A stretch of DNA of 64,000 nucleotides from contig CM055100.1 of NCBI GenBank assembly GCA_029204225.1, positions 12,671,040-12,735,039 on the forward strand, read 5' to 3'. Position numbers and translations under genes: made by a program. This stretch comes from Diphasiastrum complanatum. Taxonomy: Eukaryota; Streptophyta; Lycopodiopsida; Lycopodiales; Lycopodiaceae. The stretch's first letter is position 1. Each line of letters opens with the position of its first letter. The notes under the pieces are model-generated. The model did no database searches and was not told where the DNA came from. It was given only the letters and a program-made list of their open reading frames with translations. Of this stretch, positions 10,668-21,596 are shown piece by piece.

Positions 10668-10680
10668 GGCTCTAATACCA
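10668..10680 (-). promoter_or_regulatory. primer binding site (variant)
   Basis: Element sense TGGTATTAGAGCC, one base away from the usual initiator tRNA-Met complement. It directly abuts the LTR beginning at 10681. Confidence 0.8.
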
Positions 10681-11497
10681 TGTGAAAATTCACACGTGGG
10701 AATGTCCCAATGTGTGAAACTGATCTCCTAAGCTTGGCTCATGCACTATAGATCACCTATTGATGGAAATCCAAGATCAGTGACAAGATCTAAGGCAAAA
10801 AGACCATTCTACATGCATTCCTTCATTACCAAAAGATGTTTCACATGTGTGTAAGACTTCATGAAATAAACTAACTTCCAAAAAGCTCCTCTCCTCGAGT
10901 AGAGAGATAAAATACCACTTTTGGGCTCATCTAGAGAGAGAAGACAATACATGCAAAATTGGCAAATCTCCAAATTGACTCAAAAAACTCATAGATCTCT
11001 CATACATTAATGAAAGTACATATAAAAAACTCATGGAGATCCATGCTTCAATCCTATTGGGCTACTTAAACATAGCCTCTCTAATCCTATTGGATGTGTG
11101 ATGCAACATCCCTCACTTTTGATTGGACCCTTACAACACATCTCTCTTATGATTGGACCCTTTGACTTTTGTCACCACATGGCGTGCATCACTCATCAAA
11201 CCTAAAACTGATATGTGTAAGCAACCTAACTAGCTTGAGTTACATCACAATTGAATTTTGGCCTAATCATGACAAAACATTTGTACTTGACCATTTGACC
11301 TCTATAGCCAAAATTGGCCCTATCACCTAGTGACACCAAAATGCTTGACTAGCAATCTTTATGATACCCCTAAAGTCAACATTATAAACTATTTCTAAAT
11401 ATTTTACACATGTGGGAACATGCTCCACACATGTGAAATGTACTCACAAACATAAAATCATAAAATCACCAAGATAGATTTTTGACTATTATTCACA
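10681..11497 (-). repeat. 5' LTR of a truncated copia element
   Basis: 817 bp with TGTGAAAATTCACACG at one end and ATTCACA at the other, next to a PBS. The internal region left of the PBS survives for at most 100-350 bp. On its right it abuts a copia gag/protease remnant on the same strand, which is probably the element it inserted into. Confidence 0.75.
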
Positions 11498-11930
11498 ATG
11501 TGAAGTAGTGAAGTCTTTGAACTAGCTCTTGTTGGAAGTCATGTGTTGGTTAGCTTCTGAATCAAGGTACTAATGGCCTTCATTTGAGAGTGATGAAGCT
11601 TGAGCCATAAATAGGTTTTGAACTTTAATGTTGTAGAGGGACCTTGATGTTCAACTGCTACATTTTGATATTGCTATTGTCATTTTCTCTCATTCAATGC
11701 TTTGATTCTACAATATCTAATTTCATGGCTAGGTCTCTTAGAATATTTGCAAAACAATTTTTGATTGCTTGGAGTTGACACACAAACTTTGCTAGAGGAG
11801 TTGGTTTCTGCTACATATTGTTGCAAAGGATTTAGAATTCTTGGAATGCTTCGTCTTGGAGAATAAAACAATGTTGTCAAATTTTCCTTCATGTTTCTTC
11901 TTGAAAAAAGAATGGAAGTCACTTTCTACA
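11498..11930 (-). pseudogene. copia gag zinc-knuckle / protease remnant
   Basis: On - it encodes FCKYSKRPSHEIRYCRIKA (about 11690-11755), a copia CCHC knuckle whose second Cys is replaced by Ser. Further downstream, near 11530-11560, a degraded THMT-like protease segment can be read. Frames are broken and both ends are lost. Confidence 0.6.
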
Positions 11931-12404
11931 AGGTTAGATTAGGCTGTATAGTAACCAACATTATTAAATATTAATAAGAATGTAGTAGATTAGATAGTAA
12001 TGTTGTGATAACATCTGAATTAGATATTGGAGAGCCAAATTCAATACAAGATCAATTAATTTAGGACTTATTCAAAAAATTTGGACTCTTTTTGGAACAT
12101 AACTTACAATAGCCCCCATTTTGAAATTTTTTTTCTTCATAAATTCATTGAATCGGTTATAGTGCAATCTAGTGAGCTAACACTAATCAAAGTTTTTGTA
12201 GTTAACCAAAAAAACTTGTAACCTGTCGATTTCGACTAGATGTTTGAAAGTAACTATGATTTTGAAGTTGATTATTATATGCTTTGTGCAGTAGCTACAA
12301 AATGTTATATTAAAATATTATTGTAACACCACACATGCACACGTTGCGATAAGAGTTGCTTCAACCACGTAACTCAAAGAGGGCCTTGGCATTTTGCGAG
12401 TTTT
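11931..12404. other. AT-rich unassigned sequence
   Basis: No reading frame of interest, no LTR ends and no repeat shared with the rest of the window that I could see. It separates a copia remnant from the foldback element. Confidence 0.4.
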
Positions 12405-13085
12405 TTTTTTGTCATGATTCAACAAAAATATAGCACATGGTGTCTAACCTTTTTATGCCACTACTTCAATGTTTATTATTAAGAATGTGGTTTGGTACAT
12501 AGTTAAAAATCTCACACAATAAAAAATTTCAAATCAAATATTTTTGCAGCCTCCAAACATAGCACGCCGATGTGCTCGACTTGGCCGCCCACAAAAAAAA
12601 AATTAAAAATTAATTTTTTTTCGGCCCAATTCAATACGCCAACATGCTATGTTTGGAGGCTGCAATTTTTTTTTGCATTTTATATAACACGTTGGCGTGC
12701 TATCTTTAAAATTTGCAATTTTTTTTACAGTTGTTTTACTTTAGTCTGCAAACATTATAAGTAGACATGCTAAGTAAAACAATTATGTAAAAAAAAATTG
12801 CAACCTTAAAAAGATAGCACGCCGATGTGCTATATAAAATGAGATAAGTTTTTGCAATCTCAAAAACATAGCATGACGACGTGCTATATAAAATGAGAAA
12901 AAATTTTGTAGCCTCCAAACATAGCATGCCAGTGTGTTGGGCCGGGCTGAATTTTTTTTTTCCTTTAGTAAGATTTTTAACTATGTACCAAACCACATTC
13001 TTAATAATAAACATTGAAGTAGTAGCATAAAAAGGGTAGCACACCATGTGCTATATTTTTGTTGTATTATGACAAGAAAGAAATG
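12388..13085. mobile_element. foldback/MITE-like element built of palindromic modules
   Basis: Two arms of about 110 bp, at about 12405-12512 and 12966-13075, are inverted copies; each contains ATATAGCACATGGTGT and a GTTTATTATTAAGAATGTGG block. Between them lie at least six further palindromic modules of the type ATAGCAC-GCCGAT-GTGCTAT (about 12557, 12633, 12692, 12764, 12815, 12867 and 12917) separated by AT-rich or T-run spacers. Nothing coding is present; a 103-codon frame on - runs through the repeats. The whole could fold into one long hairpin with branching arms. This fits a foldback or MITE-type DNA transposon, but I could not confirm a target duplication. Confidence 0.65.
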
Positions 13086-13114
13086 CAAAATCGAAACGAA
13101 ACGAAACGAGTTGA

Positions 13115-13126
13115 GCTTTGATACCA
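13115..13126 (-). promoter_or_regulatory. PBS-like sequence
   Basis: Element sense TGGTATCAAAGC, a one-base variant of the initiator tRNA-Met PBS, at the left edge of a putative minus-strand LTR. The adjoining LTR end reads ATTAG rather than a canonical CA, so it is uncertain. Confidence 0.5.
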
Positions 13127-14182
13127 CTAATGAGAGGAAGAAATAGTTTGAAGCAAAACGAAATAAAACGCGATGAAGGTCAAATAAGCCAACTTGGCAA
13201 GAGTAGCTACTGCTATTGACTGCATTCTAATTCTCTTCCAAGCCCCTGATCTTCTGACGATCTGTTGTAAAAATTAAATTTATAGATAGCAGATAGTGTT
13301 GAGTAATAACAAGAGCGGAAATTTATCTACTACTAGCATGCATTCCAATATTGCTGATCATACACATTACAGAATAGAGCATTGAGAAAATCACTTCTAT
13401 GATCAAAACTGAATTTACAATACCTTTCAAAAGCGCTGTCTGTTTCCTAGATCAGTGCGTTGGTGCGAGAGAGATGTACACTCTCACGAATAATATGACT
13501 AGCTACTACTAATCTGTAAACTCACTATGTGTCGATCTACAACTAATCTCAGATTATAAGAGCGGTGGATTAGGCACATCCTAACGCTCTTCTGCTGATG
13601 TCATCATATCAGATCAGAGAGTTATATTACATGGTACTTGTTTGATCTTCCTACTGCTTTGGAGAGCGAAGAATTTTGTGTCACGAATAATTTCGTGTCA
13701 TGTCGTGTCATTTGACCTTCTCCTGTTGTTCGTGCATTAGCTATCTTCTGCCCGTTGGACAGTGCCTTCACACTGCAGGCCTTCACCTTTTGCCAAAAGA
13801 AACTTTCACAATTTTAAGGGTAGTGTTGTCTTTTCAAGGGCACCTTTTCTTTTTTTTGAAAGACGAAAAAACGAAAACCTAGAAGATATGCCTTAAAAAT
13901 GTTTCTAAGGCATTTACAGATTGTGTGGCCTTTTTTGCAAAAATGTAAAAAAAAAAACAGTGTCGAAAAAAGTTGCTAGAGTTATTCTTTAAGTGTTTTA
14001 GACCTAGTGTTGAATTTTTTTCATGACCTCAAAAATGCGAACTGTGCGACAAAATAGTTCAAAAATGTAGATGGTGCGAAATATAGTTCAAAATGCAACA
14101 ATTGCAAAAAACATCAAAAGAAAAACTAAGAAAAGATAGAAAGATATGAATAACTAAAAGATAGAAACTTTTAGTTTCTTCA
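13127..14182 (-). repeat. copia LTR (3' LTR of the 14234-14705 remnant)
   Basis: The right end is clear: element sense purine tract CTTTGAGAGGGAGC (14183-14196) followed by TGAAGAAACT. The region about 13500-13640 matches, inverted, the LTR at 9431. A PBS-like site at the left end means the LTR may be flanked by internal sequence on both sides, which is unusual for a simple 3' LTR. The left boundary is tentative. Confidence 0.55.
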
Positions 14183-14233
14183 GCTCCCTCTCAAAGCTGG
14201 TATTTTTCTGATTCCTAGGCTTGCACGCTGCTT

Positions 14234-14705
14234 CTAAAAAATTGCCTTGTCAAGAGGCTTTGTGAAAATATCGGCCACCATCTGCTTCGTTGGAACAATT
14301 TTGGTCCTCAGCTTGTCTTTCTCAACCAGATCTCTTATCAGATGATATCTGATAGTGATGTGTTTTGTCCTGGAATGAAACATTGGATCCTTTGCCAGAT
14401 GAATGGCAGATGTGTTATTCATGAATAGTAGCAGTGGCTCGGTGGAATTCTCTCTCAGTCCGTCAAGGAACTGCTTGAGCCATGTAAGCTCATTCGCCAT
14501 CTTGGCTGCTGCAATATACTCTGCTTCACAGGATGATTGCACAATTATGGTCTGTTTTCTATTGATCCATATCACAGTTGCACCGGCTGCTATTACACCC
14601 TCTTGAGATGCTCTTGCAGTCACCTTTCAGGGATGCCCAAATTGCATCGCTATAGAATTTGATCTAGAATCCTCATGCTCAAATAAACACTGCCCATAAC
14701 CGTGA
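14234..14705 (-). pseudogene. copia RNase H remnant
   Basis: On - it encodes TIIVQSSCEAEYIAAAKMAN, a HLAKDPMFHSRTKHITI segment and VADIFTKPLDKAIF; a frame-shifted GDCKSISRGC-type motif lies upstream near 14600. It is the same family as 8690-9400 but in opposite orientation. Everything upstream of RNase H is missing. Confidence 0.85.
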
Positions 14706-15561
14706 ACCAGCAAAATAAAGCAAGCTCCTCACCTAGGAAGTGGTGGTCAAAGCTCGACATTGCAAGGGTCCAAGGCTGCAACTGTAGAACTATCAGTTCC
14801 TTCACCCTACCACCAAGCCTTCATCATGTCTCCTTACCATTACCAAATCGTCCATCCAAAACTGTTCCTACCACCAATTTTTGATGAATCCATCTCCTTG
14901 AGACTGATAATCAAAGTTTGTGCAACCTGCAGATCAAAGGTTTTCCTTGAGACTGAAACTTCAACTGAGGGAATAACCATGAAAACACCCAAAAGCGAAT
15001 GGAGGATACAGACCTCCCATAAGTTAGAATCTGCCAAGAAACCAAAGATGAAACCGTCAATGGTAGATACAAGTGACAAAACAAAGAGACACATGGAAAG
15101 CACTCAAGCATGCAAGTTGTGAAGCTGCTGAGAGCTCTCCAATTTTGAGAATGTCAACCAATTCCAACAATAAGACATTCTGGTTAAACTGCAGAAATTC
15201 GTGAAAAACAGTTTTTGTGATAAAAACTAGCAACAATAAGCACTAGGTTTTATGTAAGCCGACGAGGATCTACGCGTTTCCAAGTGACGATCGAAGATGC
15301 CAATGCAAAGCGGAGCTACATCGTCCAATATGAGTTGCAGTGGGTCCTACAACACATTAAGGGTGGGATGATGTTGGCTAATTCTGACGAAATCCCAAGG
15401 TACTCGGACAGAGCAACTCAATATCACCTCTCACCTTAGACTGAGGAGATCTCTGAGAAGATGAGACTAACGAAGACTAAGAGCTGAGTATGAGAGCCGA
15501 GGAATACTAGTTAGTAATGACAAGTAAGAACTGTGTAAGCCTCTTGGTGAATCCTGAAAGA
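14706..15561. other. unassigned sequence, slightly less AT-rich
   Basis: Contains overlapping short frames on both strands (largest 120 codons on + at 14760-15122 and 87 codons on - at 14840-15103). I recognise no domain. Neither strand shows start context or splice sites that decide the matter. The segment 15250-15420 is richer in GC and may be from another insertion. Confidence 0.3.
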
Positions 15562-16231
15562 TGAATGACCATGTAGGAACTAGTATTTCTAGGCAAATGT
15601 AATAAATGCAAGTAGACCCCTCTTACAGAAAGTAGAGTGAGCCACCTTTTGATGGTGACCTCAAGTGGAGAGCATTATTCCACTTTTAATTTGTAAAATG
15701 TGGAAATTCCACTAGGATGCCACCTAAGGAGCTCTCTTGCTTATTTAAGGGACTCCTTCTTTGTGAAGAGGAGCTTTTTGTGAATTGTATCAACTCCATG
15801 CTGAAATGAGAAGAGCCTTCACGAGTTTGGTGCATCCATTGAGCTCCTTGATCATGCTTGTTTCTTGAGTGATGCATTTATGATCTTGCCCTTCCCTGTT
15901 TTTGTGTGTGGTTGTGGACTGTGGAGTGGATTAGATTTGCTGCTTTCGTAGAGTGGATTAGCTTCTTTTCTTGTTTGTGGATTAATGTAGGAACCAGCAT
16001 TCTAGTAAACTAAATAGGCTGGATCTGTGGTGTAGATCTTGCATATTCTCTGACATTCCAATTCTTGATGTTATTGGGATGTCCAAGAATCAATAGACTG
16101 GTTGATTTCTTGATTCTTGGACTTCTAGCATGCTGTAGATTACTTCTTGTTTCTTGTTTTGTCAATTATGCAAGTGTAGCTCAGTTTAGTAATGCTTAGG
16201 CTCTGATTCAGTTCAGTTTTAGGAGTAGATA
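15562..16231 (+). repeat. dispersed repeat R1, copy C
   Basis: Reverse complement of copies A and B over nearly its full length. It begins near GAATGACCATGTAGGAACTA (15563), runs through GGTGACCTCAAGTGGAGAGC, a TATA-like TTATTTAAGG (about 15739) and ends near GGAGTAGATAGCTG. At 16232 it joins a copia gag fragment. Confidence 0.7.
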
Positions 16232-16251
16232 GCTGTCTTGGATCCATAAAT

Positions 16252-16516
16252 GGCTTTTAATGAATCCCATAGAAGATGAGATTTCTTTCAAAAGATCATT
16301 ACTTACATTCATTTTTATGCAATGTAATGCAACTCTACATCTCTTTTTGTACTTAACCAACTCAACTCCTCCTTGAGGTTCTACTTCCACCTCAAGTAAT
16401 ATGTCATAAAGATCATGAAGTACAAGCAAAGACTCCATTCGAACTATCCAAGTAGCATAATTAGTGGATGTAAGTCTTTCACTAGCTTCAAGCAAAAACC
16501 CACCCATTGATGCCAT
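16252..16516 (-). pseudogene. copia gag N-terminal fragment
   Basis: From Met at 16516 it reads MASMGGFLLEASERLTSTNY, then WIVRMESLLVLHDLYDILL and ALHCIKMNVSNDLLKEI, the gag N-terminus also found at 45786 and, more distantly, at 5777. It loses homology after about 85 codons where R1 copy C begins. The N-terminal extension in the open frame (16517-16588) is probably leader. Confidence 0.85.
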
Positions 16517-16631
16517 TTTTGAATGTGAAAAAGCACTAGAAATTCTTATGGTTTCTCTAAGAGATTTGAACCTAAAGTCTTCTAGCAATTTAGAAAGCTT
16601 ATAGACTCAATCCTATCACTCATGAACCAAT

Positions 16632-17165
16632 CTAGAATGATGGAAATTTAGATTCTAGTCTCAAACTTGCAAAATCACTCCTTAATCTATGATTTTTAGC
16701 AAGTTCTCTCTTCAACCTCAAATTCAAGACGAATCCTGGGGGTTGATCCATGTAGACCTCTTCGTCCAACTCACCATGCAAGAAGGCTGTCTTCTCATCC
16801 ACAATGTGGATCCAAAGGTCATAAGCAGCTGCATATGCAAATAACAGACGTAGGGACGAATGTTTGATGATAGGAGAGAAGGTTTCAAAGTAGTCAATAC
16901 CATATCTCTGAGAAAATCCCTTCGGTACCAGTTGTGCTTTGAATTTTGAGACATTCCCATCTGGTCCGTACTTGAGCTTGAAAATCCATTTGCATTTGAT
17001 AGTCTTGCGGTTATGTGGTAATGGCTGCAATGTCCATACCTGGTTCTTCCTCATGGATTACATCTCCTCGTTCATGGCTTGGATCCATTTGTCCTTCTTT
17101 GGACATTCAATCGCTTCCTCGAAAGTTTTTGGTTCACCACTGAACCCCAAAAATCTATGCTTGAA
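16632..17165 (-). pseudogene. copia RT N-terminal fragment
   Basis: Encodes FEEAIECPKKDKWIQAMNEE, a stop near 17055, then QVWTLQPLP, CKWIFKLKYGPDGNVSKFKA, FSPIIKHSSLRLLFAYAAAY and EEVYMDQPPGF. This is the start of the copia RT domain. It ends before the YVDD box, so it cannot be active. Confidence 0.85.
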
Positions 17166-17315
17166 CCTCACTACATGGCCCAAATCCTTACAAATCTTCA
17201 ATCCAAATCTATCTAGGATGGATGTAGCATACTTAGATTGACAAATGAAGCTAAAATCACATCCTCTTGTTAGCTGATGCCACACCCTTGATGTGTCAAT
17301 GCAGTGCCTCTTCAC
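17166..17315 (-). pseudogene. misplaced copia RT C-terminal piece
   Basis: Reads FSFICQSKYATSILDRFGLK, which belongs after the YVDD box in copia RT, yet lies upstream (in element sense) of the RT N-terminus at 16632-17165. The order is scrambled relative to any intact element. Either two fragments were joined or the element rearranged. Confidence 0.7.
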
Positions 17316-17461
17316 CCAAGAGGGTTTCTAGTGGAGATGACATTGAGAGTTGAGTTTGAGAGCACGAGAATAACTAGTGATATGCTAAGTGCATATACGG
17401 TGAGTTCCATGGTAATTTCCAAAAGATGGAAACCATATGGGAGCTAGTAATCTGGGCCCTC

Positions 17462-17836
17462 TCAAACTTGAGACGTATTTTCATCTTTGGGTGAATCGCT
17501 CCACTTGATCACCTGACTGTATCTTTGATTTTGTTGATTTTTCTTTGGTACAGGTGCTTTCGGTGGTGGCATCTTGGAGACTTTAGCATGTTGAGATTTC
17601 TGAGGCGGTTGAGCTGGTATTCGTTGAACTCCATAATGCGTAGAATCCATGTGGTGTAGGATTTGCTCATCTATCAGCTCAACTTTCTCATCATAGGACA
17701 ATGCATGTTGCCAAGGAACTGAATCATCCTCACTACTATAATGAAAGACTCCTCCATGAGATCCATAGCATGTGTTTATGTATTGAAATGTTGTTGCTCT
17801 TTGATTGAAAATCCTACTACTTGGATTTCTATCCAT
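17462..17836 (-). CDS. hypothetical 124-codon ORF, origin unknown
   Basis: Starts MDRNPSSRIF, is rich in Gln, Pro, Lys and Ser, and has a proline-rich middle (QPPQKSQ, MPPPKAPVPKK). It has no zinc knuckle, membrane segment or catalytic motif. The composition resembles the linker parts of LTR-element gag proteins, and the orphan ORF at 63471-63905 is similar in style though not visibly homologous. It may be a gag remnant, or chance. Confidence 0.25.
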   Translation of the reverse strand: MDRNPSSRIFNQRATTFQYINTCYGSHGGVFHYSSEDDSVPWQHALSYDEKVELIDEQILHHMDSTHYGVQRIPAQPPQKSQHAKVSKMPPPKAPVPKKNQQNQRYSQVIKWSDSPKDENTSQV

Positions 17837-17904
17837 GCTCTATCTTCATGCATTTTGTTTGGGTACTAGTGTATGAATGTGCTTTGTTGTTTCTTCTTTT
17901 TTCA

Positions 17905-18020
17905 GGTTTGGTTTGGGATAAGTATCAGGTAGATGTGCAAGGCTTGTTGGAGGCTGATCCACCATTCCACTCAGATTCGATGCTTTCTTATTCTTGGCTC
18001 CCTGAGGAGTGGTTCTTATA
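17905..18020 (+). other. possible captured terminal exon
   Basis: A pyrimidine-rich run ending in TTTTTTCAG (to about 17905) precedes an open frame encoding DVQGLLEADPPFHSDSMLSY and ending SWLPEEWFL before TAG at 18018. The layout is that of a last exon behind an acceptor site. I recognise neither the protein nor an upstream exon. The base composition is more even than the flanks. Confidence 0.25.
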
Positions 18021-18690
18021 GATGTTGCATGATATTTGTAATAAGCACTCTGTAGGATTCACATTTGCTTTAGTTAGATGTTGTTATGTTGTTTTGGTGA
18101 TTTCAGTAGGATTAGATTCATCCTGGTTCCTTGTTTTTTATGTAGATTAGATTAGTAATAATCTACAAATTGTAAGAAAACAAAAAGAAACCTGCATCAA
18201 AATTGTAGAATGTAGATATACAAGTCTTGATAAATCATATCCAAGATGAACTACCATTGCCAGTAAAGGATCAAAATCAGGTCGTAGGTGTGTCATACTG
18301 ACAGGCGGAATACACTTCCATTGTACTGTAGAGATATCCGAGAAGATGCCATTCGTGGTTGAGCTTGTTGCCAAGCAGAATCTGTCAGACAGAGAACCTG
18401 CTAACATTGGCATCGGTTGCTATTGTCAATCTTCTTGGATTTTGAGCCATTGAACTCGTATATATCAGACCAACTTTTAATTCTTCTTCACTTTTGATTG
18501 CTTGCTTGATTTTCTGCATTCCTATTTCCCACAAACACGCATTCCACATTTTTTGTAAAATTAAAATTGCATTAGAATGCCTCTCATGATCCTTCAAGAT
18601 CTATGCAATCTCACACCAACATTTCAAGAAACCCATCGCCACATAACTATCTCACTTTCTTGGAACAGACAGCTTGCTCTGACGACCAAT
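18021..18690. other. unassigned sequence
   Basis: Two short frames on - (18147-18413 and 18385-18597) overlap in different phases. They could be a frame-shifted gene fragment but match no family I know. No repeat structure or LTR ends seen. Confidence 0.3.
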
Positions 18691-18706
18691 GACTATCCTT
18701 AAAAAT

Positions 18707-18947
18707 TGCATCCGACAAGCTATTAGGTTTAGAGCCGTCGAGTGCATCCGACATCGCCTTCTCATATGCATCCTCCAAGTCTCCTTTGTTTGCTTTTGGC
18801 ACTCCATTTGTTACTGCATCTGACACGTTGCATCCAACACTATGTATTACTATTGCATTCGACAGCATCCGATTACCATTTGCATCTGCCAAACATTTGC
18901 ATCCAACACACATTTGCTCCGACGTATCCAATAGATTGCATCTGATC
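18707..18947. repeat. degenerate TGCATCYGAC repeat
   Basis: About twelve copies of a ten-base motif (TGCATCCGAC, TGCATCTGAC, TGCATCCAAC, TGCATTCGAC and variants) occur in 240 bp, with irregular spacing of roughly 12-40 bases. It is not a clean tandem array. Reading on - gives repeated SDA-type triplets, a consequence of the DNA repeat. Confidence 0.7.
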
Positions 18948-18989
18948 CACTTCGTTTATCGACTCAGTCCATTTTTTTGACCCAATTTT

Positions 18990-19961
18990 TTTTCAACCCA
19001 GTTCTTTGAACCAGTCTTGATGGTGAGTCATGTGTTGAGTTGCTCCAGAATTGAGATACCAATAGTCGATATCATGTTGTCCTTCGACCTTGGTCATAAA
19101 GATTACTTTATCTTGTTCTTGTTGTTGGGTCGAAAAACTGATTGAAACACTATGTGCTTGTTGTTGGAACTGCTTCTTCTTCTCATTGTTGAATTTAAAA
19201 GTTCTGTAGTCCTTGATTTCATGTCCAGTTCTCTTGTAGTATCTATAGAATAGTTTCTACTTTGGTTGAAAAGATGAAGAGTTCGGATTCGACCCAGAGT
19301 CAGAATTTGACCCAGAGCCAAAATTCAAAATTCGGCCCAAATTGCATATTGCTCTTCTTTTTGGATCTGAACTTTTGAATTTTTGAATATAGAGCTTGAG
19401 GATTTGACCTTGAGCCTGAGCAGGATGTAGATTTTCTGATTTTCTCTTGTAGAAGCATCAAAATTGCTCTTGATAGAGTAATTTGCTCCTGGGTCAAAAA
19501 TATCATGACCCAATCTTCATAGGCTTCAGGATGACTCGATACTAGAGCTATAACAGCCAATTGCAGCCATTTGCTCCATAAGATTTTTGAAAGTGTTAAT
19601 ATGACTTGTAACACTTTCTGGTTGAGACATCTTTAGTTTGAAGAATTCTTCCTCAAGTGTAACTTGGAAGTAGCATCTCTGATATCATGCATGGTTTCTA
19701 GGATGTCCCATGCATCTTTGGCTGTCTGAGCATTAAGTATGTGAATTATTTGTGTATCCTTGATATTGAGAGTGATCATGGCAACTGCCTTGCCATCTCT
19801 CAGTCTCCATTTGGTGATAATGGCTGCATCACCTTCTAGCTTGACTTACGTGTTGTCAACAATGTCCCACAGTTCTTGGCTAATAGCATGACCTTCATTT
19901 TGAACTTCCAGAGATGATAGTTCGCTCCATCAAGTCTCTTGATTAGAGAAGACGAATTCAT
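18990..19961 (-). pseudogene. copia gag-protease remnant
   Basis: From Met at 19961 it reads NSSSLIKRLDGANYHLWKFK (gag N-terminus), then with several frameshifts and stops the gag core, a knuckle of the form CRYYKRTGHEIKD (near 19230) in which the second Cys is Tyr, and a protease motif LNSGATQHMT (about 19050). The catalytic Asp of the protease is Asn here. Integrase and RT are missing. PBS and 5' LTR follow on its upstream side (20091-20701). Confidence 0.85.
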
Positions 19962-20090
19962 TCTAGCTTAGCAAGATCGTTGGTAGTAACAACGATTTTG
20001 GAATATTGTTGGCTGCATGCTTGCTAAAATGTTTTCTTGATAGAAACAAGACTAATAATCCACAATAGAAAGTAGATTACTGAAATGCCC

Positions 20091-20102
20091 GCTTTGATAC
20101 CA
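20091..20102 (-). promoter_or_regulatory. primer binding site (variant)
   Basis: Element sense TGGTATCAAAGC, directly adjacent to the LTR at 20103. One mismatch to the common initiator tRNA-Met site. Confidence 0.8.
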
Positions 20103-20701
20103 CGTTGGAAATCAGTGCGAATGAGCGGAAGCTGATGAGCGAGCTTGGTGTAGGATCGAAAGTGCCACAGTTAGTAGCAGAATAATCAAAATGAATGATT
20201 CATACAGTAGTAGGACTGAAATTGCACTCTGATTAATATCAACAAATGAGTACAATTGTTTGAAGTAATAACTTCAACTAGTTAAGCGTGATAACACTTG
20301 CTATGAAAACTTGAAAATCAGAAGAAGTTTTTTGATGAATATTATTTCTTAGCTAACTTCCTATCCAGAGCTTATAGGTCTACTACAAAATATCTTCTTC
20401 TAGCTAAATATCTAATTAGCATTAACTACTATCTGTCTTATTTATTACAACTGCCCTTGAATGTACAAAGTAGGTGGATTTTCAATGTGAATCAGATTTC
20501 TAACCGACAATATCGAAATTTACATTGTATTGAAAATTACAATGACTCAAAGAATATGGGATTTTTTGAGGTGATACAATATTAAAGAATTCTAAAAAGT
20601 GCGATCTTGAATTTTTTGATCTTCTATTTGAGCCTTCTATTTCTGGTTTTTCAAGATGCTCATTAATGAATGGATTTGAGGATGAGCATCGAATTCCAAC
20701 A
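20103..20701 (-). repeat. 5' LTR of the 18990-19961 copia element
   Basis: About 599 bp; element sense begins TGTTGGAATTC and ends TTCCAACG at the PBS (last A mutated to G). Its outer end cuts into a plus-strand copia integrase at 20702. Confidence 0.8.
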
Positions 20702-21592
20702 CTTACACCCCTCAACAAAATGGAGTTACTAAAAGAAGGAATAGAACATTATGTGAACGTTCTTAGGCTTCAAGATTGGATGCTTGTTTGCCCAAATATT
20801 TTTGGGGTAAATCTCTTGTATGTGCAAACTACTTGATGAATAGGGTGTGCAAAGCAATTGAAGGAAAAACTCATTATGAGATGATGTATGAAAAGAAACT
20901 TAATCTTAATCACTTGAAAGTTTTTGGGTATATATGTTATGTGCATGTGCCATTGGAAACAAGAACCAAGGAGGATCCATCTTCCACAAGAGGGATCATG
21001 CTTGGACAAGTTTGTTGTTTCAAGGGATGTTATCTTTCACGAACATAATATGCATGTGCTTGAAGAAGGCTCAAGTGCTCCAACAATCAAGAAGAAGATG
21101 GCCGAGGAGCAAGATCTTGATTTTGAGGAGGAGCTCATGGAGGAGCAAGCACCAAACCCACCTATCACACCAAGGAGATCTTCAAGGGCAAAAGTGGAGC
21201 CATCAAGGCTCACATGTCAAGGCAAAGGGCAGCAAGCCGAGGGTATATCATCCACTTCTTATGATTTATCTAGTTTTGAAGAACCATCTAATTTTAAAGA
21301 AGCATTGAACTCCAGAGAATGGTATAAAGCTGTGTTGGATGAATATAATGCCTTGATTGAGAATGAAACTTGGTTGCTTGTTGATAGACCTCAAAGGAAC
21401 ATAATAGGAGGCAAGTGGGTCTTCAAGCTTAAGTTGAATGCAAATGGGAGTGTTAACAAACATATAGCAAGGCTATTTGCAAAAGGTTATGCTCAACAGA
21501 GAGGGATAGACTGTGAGAAAACTTTTGCACCCATGGCCAAGATGGTCACAATAGGGCTAATCATTGCACTTGAAGCCACCATCTTGCATTAA
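20702..21592 (+). pseudogene. copia integrase end / RT start, 5'-truncated
   Basis: Reads TPQQNGVTKRRNRTLCE (integrase, with the catalytic Glu position changed to Lys), then KYFWGKSLVCANYLMNR and a frameshift near 21010. It continues as VVSRDVIFHE, an acidic linker, FKEALNSREWYKAVLDEYNA and WVFKLKLNANGSVNKHIARL with KTFAPMAKMVTI. It is cut on the left by the minus-strand LTR at 20701 and on the right by an LTR at about 21597. Confidence 0.88.
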
Positions 21593-21596
21593 TTAT

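Noticed and set aside
12736-13047. 103-codon ORF on -
   Set aside because: Lies within the palindromic modules of the foldback element; its Phe/Tyr/Leu content comes from the AT-rich spacers.
18647-18931. 94-codon protein with SDA repeats
   Set aside because: Follows from the TGCATCYGAC repeats on the other strand.
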